Positions 33,458 to 42,756 are shown, counted from the stretch's first letter. The stretch is DNA of 64,000 bases from Bradyrhizobium erythrophlei (GCF_900129505.1 NZ_LT670818.1:8837001-8901000); one strand, 5' to 3'. A program made the numbers and translations. The notes: generated by a model from the letters alone, not told the origin.

Positions 33458-34736
33458 TGGTCACCTCGCCGTCGGCCGCGATCCGCCAGGGCCAGATCGC
33501 GTTGTTATGGTAGAAATGGTTTTCGCCGCGCACGGCCAGCAGTTCGGCTAGCGTCGGCTGCACGTAGCCGGTTTCGTCGACGGCGCGGCTCTGGATCACG
33601 GCCGGCTGGCCGTCCCAGTGCCAGGGCAGCCGGAAACGGGTCAACGCCCGCGTCAGTACCGGCTCCTGGAGCTGCGCTTCCTGCCAGCTCTTGCCGTCAT
33701 CGACCGAGACGTCGACCCGCTTGATCTTTCCGTGACCGCTCCAGGCAATGCCGGTGATCTCGTGAAAGCCCGGCATGGTCAGCTTCTGGCCGCCCGACGG
33801 CCGCGTGATGATGGATTTGGCTTCCATGTAGAAGGTGAATTCGCGCGCGCTGCCATCCGGCATCAGGTCGGTATATTTGGACGTTTCCTCACGCGAGTAA
33901 GTCGGCTCGGCGGCGACGCGGAGGCGGCGCAGCCACTTCACATTCATGTTGCCTTCGAAGCCCGGCAACAACAGCCGCAGCGGATAGCCCTGCTGCGGGC
34001 GCAGTCGCTCGCCGTTCTGGCTGTACACCAGCATGGCGTCGTCGAGGCATTTCTCGATCGGTATGCTGCGGGTCAGCGCAGCGGCGTCCGCGCCCTCGGC
34101 GACCACCCATTTGGCGCCCGGCTGCAATCCTGCTTCCTGCAGCACCAGCTTCAGGCTGACCCCGGTCCATTCGGCGCAACTCAGGAGGCCGACGAGATCG
34201 GAAGCCGTCTTGCCGTAGGGTCTGGTGTAAACGGGATTGCCGGAGCATTCGAGAAAGTAAATCCGCGATTGCGACGGAAAGCGCTTGATATCATCCATGG
34301 TGAAGATCAGCGGCTTGTCGACGAGGCCATGCAGCATCAGCCGGTGCTGTGCTGGATCGATCGTCGGAACGCCGCCGTGGTGGCGTTCATAGAACAATCC
34401 GTTCGGCGTGATGATACCATCGAGATCCTGCAGCGGCGTTCGCCCGGACGCGGAAAGATATTGCTTCAGGTTTTTCGGAATGTTCTTGATCACGCCCTTC
34501 TCGAACTCCGACGGCGTGCCATAGAGCTGATCTCCCATGGGAGCGCCGGGCGTCTTCATCCACTCGGGAATATTCGGCGGCAGGTTGTCGGCAGTCCCCG
34601 CATCGGTTGCCGCCATCGCCGTGTTGCCGGCAAGACCGCCGAGGACGGCCCCGCCCATCAATGCACCGCTCTCACGTAAAAAATTCCGGCGCGATGTAAC
34701 GGCAAGTTCGTCGTCGATGTCCATTGGCTCGGTCAT
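33444..34736 (-). CDS. soxC: Sulfite/sulfane dehydrogenase molybdopterin subunit (SoxC)
   Basis: 430 residues from the ATG at 34736, set by a strong GGAGGATC upstream. Tat signal SRRNFLRESGALMGGAVLGG (15-34). The sulfite-oxidase fold is clear: the Mo-binding Cys164 in YFLECSGNPVY, RHHGGVPTIDPAQHRLMLHGLV, and the C-terminal dimerisation domain ITGIAWSGHGKIKRVDVSVDDGKSWQEA. The enzyme oxidises sulfur substrates in the periplasm and passes electrons to the cytochrome encoded next. The other sox genes (XYZAB) are not in the window, so it may act as a stand-alone sulfite dehydrogenase. Confidence 0.92.
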   Translation of the reverse strand: MTEPMDIDDELAVTSRRNFLRESGALMGGAVLGGLAGNTAMAATDAGTADNLPPNIPEWMKTPGAPMGDQLYGTPSEFEKGVIKNIPKNLKQYLSASGRTPLQDLDGIITPNGLFYERHHGGVPTIDPAQHRLMLHGLVDKPLIFTMDDIKRFPSQSRIYFLECSGNPVYTRPYGKTASDLVGLLSCAEWTGVSLKLVLQEAGLQPGAKWVVAEGADAAALTRSIPIEKCLDDAMLVYSQNGERLRPQQGYPLRLLLPGFEGNMNVKWLRRLRVAAEPTYSREETSKYTDLMPDGSAREFTFYMEAKSIITRPSGGQKLTMPGFHEITGIAWSGHGKIKRVDVSVDDGKSWQEAQLQEPVLTRALTRFRLPWHWDGQPAVIQSRAVDETGYVQPTLAELLAVRGENHFYHNNAIWPWRIAADGEVTNANA

Positions 34737-34869
34737 CAGGGATCCTCCGGTTCGAAGCGGGCTTACAGAATACCGCAAGGAGGCCCGCAAATATTTCAAA
34801 AACAGGCGTTCCCGCCGATCAAATATCTGAATTCCGCCCGCCGAGACAGGTTCCGTTCTCCCGCTGCGT

Positions 34870-36129
34870 TTATCGCGACATCGCAGACAGAGCCGCGAGT
34901 GACAGCAGCAGCGCGGGCGGCATGATGACGAGTCCAAGCTTGAGAAACCGCAACGTGCTGACGCTCTCCCCTTCGCGCCGAAGCGCGATCAGCCAGAGGA
35001 TGGTGGCAAGCGAGCCCGTCACCGACAGATTGGGTCCGAGATTGACACCGATCAGGATGGCGCCGGTGACATGGGCGGGAACCTGCGCCGTTTGAGTGGT
35101 TGTCGCCGCGATCAGGCCGATAGGGAGATTGTTGGCGAGGTTCGATGCCACGGCAGCCGCGATGCCGGCGATCCAGGCCGTCGCCTGCGGAGAGGCCTTG
35201 GTCCCCTCCTTCAGAAGACGCGCAAGGGCCGGCAGTACGCCGGTGCGGTTCAGGCCTTCGACCAGAATGAACAGGCCCGCGACCAGCGGGAGTACGGACC
35301 AGGAGATGTCCCTCACCACCGGCAGCGGTGACCGCCTTCTGATCAGAAGAACGACCGCGGTGACGGCGGCGCCGGCGACGAAGGTCGGCAACCCCAGATC
35401 CCGGCCCATTGCGGAAGCCACCAGCAGCACAACCGCCGTGAGCATGATTCCGAACGCCGCGAGCGCTCCTCCCATCGTCAGCGGGGAGATGTCACCGACC
35501 TCGGCGACTTCCGAATCGAGCGCGTGGCGCTGGGTCAGCCGCAGCGCCAGATAAGTCGCGACGATGGCGACGACCGAAGGCAACGCAAAAATGCGCAGCC
35601 ATTCCCCCAGCGGCGGCATTTCTTTGCCGAACACGACGAGGTTGGCCGGATTGGAAATCGGCAACACGAAACTCGCCGCGTTGGCGATGAAGGCGCAAAT
35701 GAACAGATAGGGCAGCGGCTCAACCTTGGCGGCGCGGGTCGCCGCATAGACCGCCGGCGTCAGCACCACAGCCGTGGCATCGTTCGACAGCAGGATGGTG
35801 ACGATCGTTCCCACCACATAGACGATCAGAAACAGCCGCTTCGCCGAGCCCCGGGAATGCCGGACCGCCCAGGCCGCGAGCCAGTCGAACAGCCCTTCCT
35901 GGCGCGCGACTTCGGCCAGCAGCATCATGCCGACGAGAAAGAAATAGACGTCCGTGCCCTTGGCGGCTGCGGCCAGCGCGTCCGGCCAGGGCAGCAGATT
36001 GAACACCACGAGCAGCGCCGCGCCCGCGATGGCCCAGATGAATTCCGGCAAATTCCAGGGACGTGCGATCACGCCCAGCGTTGCGAGCGCCGCAATTCCC
36101 CAGACTGCGGCGTTGCTCTCAGGCGTCAC
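34870..36129 (-). CDS. ArsB/SLC13-type ion transporter
   Basis: 419 residues with 11-12 helices. The ArsB-like pattern is visible: FFLVGMMLLAEVARQEGLFDWLA, TILLSNDATAVVLTPAVYAA, ASFVLPISNPANLVVFG, and the second-half repeat NLANNLPIGLIAATTT with GVNLGPNLSVTGSLATILW. These are hairpin-loop residues of the ion-transporter superfamily that includes arsenite pumps. No arsR, arsC or arsH lies nearby, so arsenite export is plausible but not shown. Same strand as soxC but 133 bp away. Confidence 0.85.
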   Translation of the reverse strand: MTPESNAAVWGIAALATLGVIARPWNLPEFIWAIAGAALLVVFNLLPWPDALAAAAKGTDVYFFLVGMMLLAEVARQEGLFDWLAAWAVRHSRGSAKRLFLIVYVVGTIVTILLSNDATAVVLTPAVYAATRAAKVEPLPYLFICAFIANAASFVLPISNPANLVVFGKEMPPLGEWLRIFALPSVVAIVATYLALRLTQRHALDSEVAEVGDISPLTMGGALAAFGIMLTAVVLLVASAMGRDLGLPTFVAGAAVTAVVLLIRRRSPLPVVRDISWSVLPLVAGLFILVEGLNRTGVLPALARLLKEGTKASPQATAWIAGIAAAVASNLANNLPIGLIAATTTQTAQVPAHVTGAILIGVNLGPNLSVTGSLATILWLIALRREGESVSTLRFLKLGLVIMPPALLLSLAALSAMSR

Positions 36130-36345
36130 TGCGCACCCGCCAGTGCGGTTGCCATCCGTCGATCGCCGCGCTCGATCGAGACCGGGGCGCCCACTTCACG
36201 AAAAACAGCCGCGCGCGATTCCATCCTTTATGATGCATCGGCAAGGCCGGTTCGAGCAAGCATCATGGGCGGGGCGGGGACGAACCGAAGGGCCCCGGAC
36301 AGGTGATTAGCCGGGGTGTCGGGGCGGTCGTAAACGGAGACCAAG

Positions 36346-37884
36346 ATGACGGATACTGACGTTCTGATTATCGGCGCCGGTCCGACCGGCCTGGTGCTCG
36401 CGCTTTGGCTGACAAAACTCGGCGTCAGGGTGCGCATCATCGACAAGACCGCCGAGCCCGGCACCACCTCGCGCGCCCTGGCGGTGCAGGCGCGCACGCT
36501 CGAACTCTACCGGCAACTCGATCTCACCGATGCGGTCGTCGCGCAAGGCCACCGGGTGCCCGCCGTCAATCTATGGGTGAAGGGCGAAGCCGCGGCGCGC
36601 GTTGCGTTCGGCAGCGTCGGCTCGGATCTCACGCCCTATCCTTTCCTGCATATGTTTCCGCAGGATCAGCACGAGCAGCTCCTGATCGAGCGGCTCGAGG
36701 CGTTCGGCGTCATGGTCGAGCGGCGCACCGAGCTGATCCGTTTCGCCGACAACGGTGACGGCATCACGGCTCGCCTGCGCGGGCCCGATGGCGGGGAATT
36801 CGATTGTACCGCGGCCTACATCGCCGGCTGCGACGGCGCCCGCTCGATCGTGCGCGAGGGCATCGGCACCGGCTTTCCCGGCGGCACCTACCGGCAGGTC
36901 TTCTACGTCGCCGATGTCGACGCCGCCGGCCCCGCCGTCAATGGCGACCTCCACGTCGACCTCGACGAGGCCGATTTCCTCGGCGTATTCCCGCTGGCCG
37001 GCCAAGGCAAGGCGCGGCTGATCGGCACGGTGCGCGACCAGCGCGCGGCCGATGCCGGCAACCTGACCTTTAACGATGTCAGCGACCGGGCGATCACCCA
37101 CCTCAAGGTCAAGGTGAACAAGGTCAACTGGTTTTCGACCTATCACGTGCATCACCGCGTCACCGACCATTTCCGCAAGGGCCGCGCCTTCCTGCTCGGC
37201 GATGCCGCGCACATCCACAGCCCGGCCGGCGGCCAGGGCATGAATACCGGCATCGGCGACGCGATCAATCTCGCCTGGAAACTGGCCACCGTGACAGCCG
37301 GGCGCGCGGACGACAATCTGCTCGATTCCTACGAGGCCGAGCGGATCGGCTTTGCGCGGCGGCTGGTCGCGACCACCGATCGCGTCTTCAGTTTTGCGAC
37401 TGCCGAAGGCAGGATCGCCGATCTCCTGCGCACCCGTATCGCGCCGCTTCTGATCCCGAAGGTGGCAGCTTTCAGTGCGGTTCGCGAATATCTGTTCCGA
37501 ACGGTCTCGCAGGTCATGCTGAATTACCGCGGCGGTCCTTTGAGCCGCGGCACGGCCGGGCATGTGCAAGGCGGCGATCGGCTGCCCTGGGTGCGGATCG
37601 ACGACGCCGACAATTTTGCCTCGCTCGCCGGCATGGACTGGCAGGTCCATGTCTACGGCACCGCCACCACCGAACTCGCGGCGTGGTGCGCGGCGCACAA
37701 TATCCCCCTCCATGTCTTCGGCTGGCGATCCGAATATGAGGCGGCAGGGCTCGCCCGCGACGCGCTTTATCTGCTCAGGCCCGACACTTATGTGGCGCTG
37801 GCCGACGACTCGGGCGCGCCGGATGCCCTCGCCCGATATTTCCAGGATCAGGGAATCCGGGTTGCACCGCTCCCGCGAAGCTAG
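36346..37884 (+). CDS. FAD-dependent aromatic monooxygenase (PheA/TfdB family)
   Basis: 512 residues. FAD-binding GxGxxG near the start (IIGAGPTGLVLALWL, 8-22), the DG motif GCDGARSIVRE (164-174), and the GD motif LLGDAAHIHSPAGGQGMNTGIGDA, then a thioredoxin-like C-terminal domain (WQVHVYG and DTYVALADDSG). Class A flavoprotein hydroxylases add one oxygen to phenols or related rings using NAD(P)H. GGAG lies 7 nt before the ATG. No ring-cleavage gene is adjacent, so the substrate is unknown. Confidence 0.93.
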   Translation: MTDTDVLIIGAGPTGLVLALWLTKLGVRVRIIDKTAEPGTTSRALAVQARTLELYRQLDLTDAVVAQGHRVPAVNLWVKGEAAARVAFGSVGSDLTPYPFLHMFPQDQHEQLLIERLEAFGVMVERRTELIRFADNGDGITARLRGPDGGEFDCTAAYIAGCDGARSIVREGIGTGFPGGTYRQVFYVADVDAAGPAVNGDLHVDLDEADFLGVFPLAGQGKARLIGTVRDQRAADAGNLTFNDVSDRAITHLKVKVNKVNWFSTYHVHHRVTDHFRKGRAFLLGDAAHIHSPAGGQGMNTGIGDAINLAWKLATVTAGRADDNLLDSYEAERIGFARRLVATTDRVFSFATAEGRIADLLRTRIAPLLIPKVAAFSAVREYLFRTVSQVMLNYRGGPLSRGTAGHVQGGDRLPWVRIDDADNFASLAGMDWQVHVYGTATTELAAWCAAHNIPLHVFGWRSEYEAAGLARDALYLLRPDTYVALADDSGAPDALARYFQDQGIRVAPLPRS

Positions 37885-37896
37885 CCGGCTGGCGTT

Positions 37897-38874
37897 TCAC
37901 TCGCCCGGCTCGATCGCATTGGTCGGCGTGGGCCGGTCGGTGATCTGCTGGCCGAACAGGCTGGCGATCAGTTCGACTGCGGTGCGCGCGGTGCGGCCGC
38001 GCTCGTCGAGAAACGGGTTGAGCTCGACGATATCGGCCGATCGCACCAGCCGGGAATCGTGCAGCATCTCCATCACCAAATGCGCTTCGCGATAGGTGGC
38101 CCCGCCGGGCACCGTGGTGCCGACGCCGGGGGCGAGACTCGGATCGAGAAAATCGACGTCGAAGCTAACATGCAACACGCCATTGCGGGCCTTCACCTTG
38201 TCGATGACGCGGCGCATCAGAACGCTGACGCCGAACTCGTCGATCTGGCGCATGTCGGCGACGCTGACGCGGCGATTGCGCAGCAGGTCCTTCTCTAGTT
38301 TATCGATCGAGCGCACGCCGAACAGTTCGAGTTGGTCGGGGTCGATCGATGCCCGCGGCTCGTCGCCCAAAAGCCCGTCGAGCCCGGGCTCGCCGCACAA
38401 AAACGCCGCCGACATGCCGTGCATGTTGCCGGACAGCGTGGTGGCGGGCGTGTTGTAATCCGCATGCGCATCGAGCCACACCACGAAGAGCTCGCGGCCT
38501 TGTTCGCGCCAGTAGCGGGCAAGCCCGTTGACCGAGCCCATCGAAAGCGAGTGATCGCCGCCGAGAAAGATCGGAAGCGCGCCGGATCGCGCCAGCTCGT
38601 AGGCCCGCGCGCTCAATGTGCGGATCCAGCGCTGGATTTCCCGGTAATGCCGGGCGTTGTCGGGCGGCGCATCCGTTAGCCCGGGGACCTCTCCGACCGC
38701 GATGTCGCCGTGATCTTCCACCTCGAAACCGAGGGCGTCGAGCACTGTCGACAGGCCTGCCGTCCGCAGCGCCGCCGGCCCCATCAGGGTTCCCCGCTGC
38801 GACGCGCCGATCTCGATGGGCGCGCCAAGCAGCGCGATTCTCCTCGTCAGATCTGATCTCGAAGTGTCGCTCAC
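37897..38874 (-). CDS. rocF: Arginase
   Basis: 325 residues from a GTG at 38874 with GAGGGG 8 nt upstream. All manganese-site motifs are present: GGDHS (105-109), DAHADYN (135-141) and SFDVDFLDP (237-245). The start IALLGAPIEIGASQRG and the C-terminal DIVELNPFLDERGRTA also match arginase rather than agmatinase. Converts arginine to ornithine and urea in the cytoplasm. It faces the monooxygenase gene tail-to-tail with a 12-bp gap. No ornithine aminotransferase or rocR is nearby. Confidence 0.95.
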   Translation of the reverse strand: MSDTSRSDLTRRIALLGAPIEIGASQRGTLMGPAALRTAGLSTVLDALGFEVEDHGDIAVGEVPGLTDAPPDNARHYREIQRWIRTLSARAYELARSGALPIFLGGDHSLSMGSVNGLARYWREQGRELFVVWLDAHADYNTPATTLSGNMHGMSAAFLCGEPGLDGLLGDEPRASIDPDQLELFGVRSIDKLEKDLLRNRRVSVADMRQIDEFGVSVLMRRVIDKVKARNGVLHVSFDVDFLDPSLAPGVGTTVPGGATYREAHLVMEMLHDSRLVRSADIVELNPFLDERGRTARTAVELIASLFGQQITDRPTPTNAIEPGE

Positions 38875-39191
38875 AAACGAATCCCCTCGGGGTGACAAAC
38901 TACCCGCGACGGATGGCGGGGGAAAGACGGGGCTAAGCCTTGGGCCTCTCATACCGGTCATACCCCTCGCTTTCCCGGCCATTTTGCGGGGCAATCCACA
39001 GCCCGCGACGGAACAAACCACCGCGCGCCGCATTTGCTCCCGTGAGGCCGCCACCCGCCGTTCAACACGGCGCCTGCCGCGGATAGCCAAAGGTCCCTAA
39101 GACCCGCTGTTCCAAACGAGCGCACGCGCGGATAGCCAAAGGTGGCGGCCTCATTGCGCGGCGGTCCAAGACTGCACAAGGCTCCGAGGGC
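38875..39191. other. 317-bp region with nested repeats
   Basis: No gene. It contains a 17-bp direct repeat and a 12-bp inverted repeat between 39044 and 39152, described separately. Divergent promoters for arginase and the 89-residue protein probably lie here. Confidence 0.6.
39044..39152. repeat. Inverted repeat enclosing two direct repeats
   Basis: GAGGCCGCCACC at 39044-39055 is the exact reverse complement of 39141-39152. Inside lie two exact copies of CGCGGATAGCCAAAGGT (39078-39094 and 39127-39143), 49 bp apart. The nesting could form a stem with a 85-base loop or mark a small mobile or recombination element. Confidence 0.85.
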
Positions 39192-39461
39192 ATGGAAATG
39201 GCGGATTTCGAAATACCCGAACCGACGCTTCAACCGGGAATGGCGGAGCGCGCGATCGACACCGCAACCGACGTCTCGCGCACGCTGACGGAGATCTCCG
39301 CGGGGCTCCAGGCCGCAGTCAGCCGGCTGAGCGAAGCCATTGCGACCGCGCGGCAGCCGGGCAAGCCACTTTCGACCATCAGCGCCATCACGCGAGAGGC
39401 GCCGCTGGCAAGCCTGTTCGTCGCCTTCCTGTTCGGCGTGGCCGTGGCACGGCGGCGCTAA
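39192..39461 (+). CDS. Small tail-anchored protein (89 aa)
   Basis: ATG at 39192 with GAGGG upstream. An amphipathic helical region (AIDTATDVSRTLTEISAGLQAAVSRLSEAI) is followed by a C-terminal membrane helix APLASLFVAFLFGVAVARRR. This layout resembles DUF883/ElaB-type proteins that bind ribosomes at the membrane, but sequence similarity is weak. Function unknown. Confidence 0.65.
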   Translation: MEMADFEIPEPTLQPGMAERAIDTATDVSRTLTEISAGLQAAVSRLSEAIATARQPGKPLSTISAITREAPLASLFVAFLFGVAVARRR

Positions 39462-39493
39462 CCCGATCTTGGTTCGCGGTCGGCGTGGACGTT

Positions 39494-39952
39494 CTACCGG
39501 TAATGTTCGCGTTCGTAGCGGTTGGCCTGCGCCGCCGTCATCACCGGCGCCGGCGAGCCCTTCGGCGTCGCCATGGCGGGCGCGGCCGAAGCGACGGTCT
39601 TGCCGCCGGCCAGGTCCTGCCGCAGCACCAACACGTCGATGCCCTGCGGCGTAACCTTCATCGCGAAATCGTAGCCGTCGAGAATGCGCGCGGTGACGCG
39701 CTGCAGCGAACCGTCAAAAATCCCGGTCTTGCGTGTATCGAGCGCGTCGTCGGTGCGGTAGTGCAGATTGAATTTCGCCTGCAGCGCCGCCAGCACCTCC
39801 TGCAGCGGCACATCGCGCGCCTCGACATGGGCCGCATCCGGCGATCCGTCCACGTGCACTTGCGCCCGGGCCGCGTTACCCGATACGGCAAACAGCGCTC
39901 CCGAGACGATCGCAAATGCAAGCAACCGACGCGCCGGCGATGGGGACAACAT
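39494..39952 (-). CDS. Periplasmic protein with secretin/TonB N-terminal-like domain
   Basis: 152 residues from the ATG at 39952 (GGAG upstream; the frame is open 27 nt further). Signal peptide ending NAARAQ. Then a short region VEARDVPLQEVLAALQAKFNLHYRT...GSLQRVTARILDGYDF that matches the STN fold of secretins and TonB-dependent transducers. The tail is Pro/Ala-rich. Such stand-alone STN proteins occur in Bradyrhizobium with no known role. Separated from the phosphoesterase gene upstream by a strong terminator. Confidence 0.65.
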   Translation of the reverse strand: MLSPSPARRLLAFAIVSGALFAVSGNAARAQVHVDGSPDAAHVEARDVPLQEVLAALQAKFNLHYRTDDALDTRKTGIFDGSLQRVTARILDGYDFAMKVTPQGIDVLVLRQDLAGGKTVASAAPAMATPKGSPAPVMTAAQANRYEREHYR

Positions 39953-39976
39953 AAGGTCATGCTCCGTATTTTCCCG

Positions 39977-40005
39977 CAAAAGCCCGCTGGCTTCGCCAGC
40001 GGGCT
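39977..40005 (-). terminator. Terminator of the phosphoesterase gene
   Basis: Perfect 11-bp stem (39981-39991 with 39995-40005) and a 3-base loop, followed on the minus strand by TTTT. Lies 34 bp past the stop at 40039. Confidence 0.85.
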
Positions 40006-40038
40006 TGCAGTCGTTACTATACCGAGACCACGCCCCGT

Positions 40039-42264
40039 TCAGTGATGATCGTGGTCGTGGTCGTGGTCATGATCATGATCATGATCGTCATGAGCAAGAC
40101 CCGCGACCTGGTCGATGATCGCCCGGGCGCGGCGGACCAATTGATCCTCCTGCCGCTCGTTGATCGGCTGATTGTCGAAAGCAGCCGAGTCCAACAGCGG
40201 CTTGATCTCGGCGGCCAGGGCGTCGCGCCTGGCCGTAATGTCGGCGATGGTGGCGAGGAAGCTGGTGTAACCTGCGTCGGCGCCGAGGATCGACCGGTTC
40301 GCAAAGGTCAGGCTGTCGAGTCCCACCGAGCCGAGCGGCGCGTTGAGCTGCTTGTAGACCTGGGCGAGTTCGAGAAAGTTCTCGCTCCGCCGCAGTGATT
40401 TCGGCAGGGCGTGATCGTCGAGGAACTCGACCAGGACCCGGCCGTCGTGAGTATAATCGTCCTTCAGGCCGGCCAGCGCGATCATGGTCGGGCGAAGGTC
40501 GGTGTGGTCCGAAAACACCTGGTCGTTGCGGCCGGCGTGAATCACGCCGGGCCCTACCATCCCCATCCAGGTGCGGGTGATCTGCTTCTGGACGTCACCG
40601 TGGTTCCAGGCGAAGCCCGGGCCCTCGGACACGCAGGCAGGCGCCTGCGAGCAATCATGACCCTGCCCGGTCGACGAACTCGACGTCTCGTTGAAATAGT
40701 CGGGATTGCCGAACATCGTGAAGCTCGGTGAGCGCGCCGGGTTCGACGTGATCATGTGCAGCACCGCCATCTCCGCGCGGTCGGCGAGGAACGCGTTGAG
40801 CTTTTCGACATTGCCGGTGATCGGGTTCGTCACCCGCAGCGCGTCGACGTCGTGTTCCATCGTGCGCGTCAGCGGATCCTGCGGCCCCGGATTGCCGTGG
40901 ATATAGAATGTCGGCGCGTCGTCGAAGTGAATGTCGAACGGCGTCGTGTTGTTGCGCTGGGTAAGCAGCAGCCGGTCGAGGAACGTGTCGATCTCGCCGA
41001 TCTGGGCATAGGTGCAGGGCACATGGATGCCGTCGCAATTGGCCGGGCTCGGCGCGCCGCCGACGAAGTGGTCGTTTTCGTCCGCGGTCACGATGAACAG
41101 CGTATTGTCCTTATTGATGCCGTCGGCGGCAAGACGCGCGAAGAACTTGCCGAACGCGACATCATCGGCCTTGAGCTGGGCGACGTATTCCGCTTCGCCC
41201 GCGCCGAATGCATGGGCCGCTCCCGGCAGGTTGGTGACGGGGTCGAGCGGCAGCGGATTGCGGTCATGCGCATCGGCGACATATACGTAGGCAACAGGCA
41301 TACCTGCTTCGAGCATGGTCGCGGCGTAACCCAGCGCCTGACTGGCCGTCGGGCTGAAGGTGTTGGGGAAGCCGGGCCGGCCGTAAGGGTCGGCGATGAC
41401 GCCGCCGTCGGTATCCTTGACCGCGCCGCTGCCGTTGCAGCCGGCGGGTGCCGCCGAACAGATCACCGGCGCCACATTCACGTTGCCAAACAAGGCCTTG
41501 AAGCCGGAATAACCGCCCGGCTCGTCGGGCAATGCATCGGTACGGGCGTGGCTGTTGTTGCAGAGCGGGCTGCCCAGCGCGCAATGCACGGCGACGCCGA
41601 GATAGTCGGTGCTCGGTGCCTGGCGGGCGGGCGCGTTCGCGGGCGTACGCGGCAACGCCAGTGCCGCCGAGACCGCCAGATCCTCCGGCGAACCGATGCC
41701 GAAAACGGTGCGCACGTCGGCCGGCAGGCTCTCGAATTCCATATTGGCGATCGAGAACGCGCCGACGTCGCAGCCGGCACGGGTGAACGGCGCCCACGGC
41801 GCCGGGAAGATCTTGCCGTTTTCATTGATCAGCTCCGGCTTGCCGTCGGCGCTGAGCGCGGTCCAGTACAGAAACGAGCTGGAAAAGCCGACGGAACCGT
41901 CGTTGCGGAAGAAGCCATAGCTGTTCGCCACCGGCACGCCCATGCGGTCGCCATAGGCACCGGTGAGCACGGTGAGAATATCGGTCGCGGTATGCGAGAT
42001 CAGCGGCGTGTGGTGATTGCCGCTCACCGTGCCATTGTTCTGCATGAAGTTGAGCAGGTTGGGCATCTGCTCGAGGTCCGATGGCACGTTGGGATTATCC
42101 CGCCGCAGGTGGACATTGTCGAACTGGATGTGCACGACATGCTTGATCTTGTTGCCGGCGGACTGCAGTCCGCATGCCGCCTGCGCGGTCGCGGATCCTC
42201 CGAAAAACAGCGCGGCGCCGAGCAGCAACGGAGTTGCAGCGCCGAAAATGCGTTTATGACGCAT
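40039..42264 (-). CDS. Secreted phosphoesterase-like protein with His/Asp tail
   Basis: 741 residues from the ATG at 42264 (GAGGAGA upstream). Signal peptide ending ATAQA. The fold is that of the alkaline-phosphatase superfamily: KIKHVVHIQFDNVHL at the start, SGNHHTPLISHTATDILTVLTGAYGDR (substrate/metal region), NTLFIVTADENDHF, and MEHDVDALRV. The nucleophile Ser/Thr is probably in HTATD. The last 17 residues alternate His and Asp, which should bind Zn, Ni or Cu; a (GATCAT/GTGGTC) hexamer repeat encodes it. Substrate unknown. Own terminator downstream. Confidence 0.78.
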   Translation of the reverse strand: MRHKRIFGAATPLLLGAALFFGGSATAQAACGLQSAGNKIKHVVHIQFDNVHLRRDNPNVPSDLEQMPNLLNFMQNNGTVSGNHHTPLISHTATDILTVLTGAYGDRMGVPVANSYGFFRNDGSVGFSSSFLYWTALSADGKPELINENGKIFPAPWAPFTRAGCDVGAFSIANMEFESLPADVRTVFGIGSPEDLAVSAALALPRTPANAPARQAPSTDYLGVAVHCALGSPLCNNSHARTDALPDEPGGYSGFKALFGNVNVAPVICSAAPAGCNGSGAVKDTDGGVIADPYGRPGFPNTFSPTASQALGYAATMLEAGMPVAYVYVADAHDRNPLPLDPVTNLPGAAHAFGAGEAEYVAQLKADDVAFGKFFARLAADGINKDNTLFIVTADENDHFVGGAPSPANCDGIHVPCTYAQIGEIDTFLDRLLLTQRNNTTPFDIHFDDAPTFYIHGNPGPQDPLTRTMEHDVDALRVTNPITGNVEKLNAFLADRAEMAVLHMITSNPARSPSFTMFGNPDYFNETSSSSTGQGHDCSQAPACVSEGPGFAWNHGDVQKQITRTWMGMVGPGVIHAGRNDQVFSDHTDLRPTMIALAGLKDDYTHDGRVLVEFLDDHALPKSLRRSENFLELAQVYKQLNAPLGSVGLDSLTFANRSILGADAGYTSFLATIADITARRDALAAEIKPLLDSAAFDNQPINERQEDQLVRRARAIIDQVAGLAHDDHDHDHDHDHDHDHH
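40045..40092. repeat. Hexanucleotide repeat encoding the His-Asp tail
   Basis: About eight units of ATGATC/GTGGTC in tandem; each unit codes for His-Asp on the minus strand. Such repeats change length easily, so the tail may vary among strains without shifting the frame. Confidence 0.85.
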
Positions 42265-42435
42265 GGCCTTCTCCTCAATGTGTCTAATTGTTGCGAAGCC
42301 GATAGTGCGCGGGGAACCTAGAGCGCCACCCATGACATCCAGTTGACACGCCCTTGACGAAGGCGCGAAGGCTCAATGATGTCCACAACCGGGAGGCGAT
42401 CAATTCGGCTGGCGTGCGCGGTACGCCGCCTTGAT

Positions 42436-42717
42436 TCAAAACAGCTTCGGCCCGTGCCGGTCGAGCTTGGCTTCCCATGTCAGCAGGGTCGCCGCCGCGA
42501 TCATCAGTGCGATCCCGGCGAAGCTGACGGCGGCCTGCATCGCGAAGCTGCTGGAAAACCGGGCGAAAATCACAAATCCCAGGAACGCCAGCAAGACGCC
42601 GAGGCAATACATCGCCAGCGAGTTCTCGCCGCAGCGGATCAACACCCTGATCAAAGGTTTCGGCAGCCCGTGCCAGTGTCGCGGCGTCAGGTCCCGCCAC
42701 GGAACCAATCGCCGGGC
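42436..42717 (-). pseudogene. opgC: opgC C-terminal fragment
   Basis: About 93 codons that match the last two or three helices of OpgC, the membrane protein that succinylates periplasmic glucans: PLIRVLIRCGENSLAMYCLGVLLAFLGF, MQAAVSFAGIALMIAAATLLTWEAKLDR and the end GPKLF. Intact OpgC is about 370-400 residues. The rest of the gene is gone: upstream the frame runs into antisense of the 79-residue plus-strand gene and loses homology. It is therefore a relic, cut near 42.7 kb. Confidence 0.7.
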
Positions 42718-42756
42718 CCCGGATTGTCGCAGCACCTGTTTTCTCGGAGGTCCACC

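Noticed and set aside
42376..42756. Plus-strand extension of the 79-residue secreted protein
   Set aside because: Antisense to the opgC relic; the ATG at 42757 has a perfect Shine-Dalgarno and begins a signal peptide.
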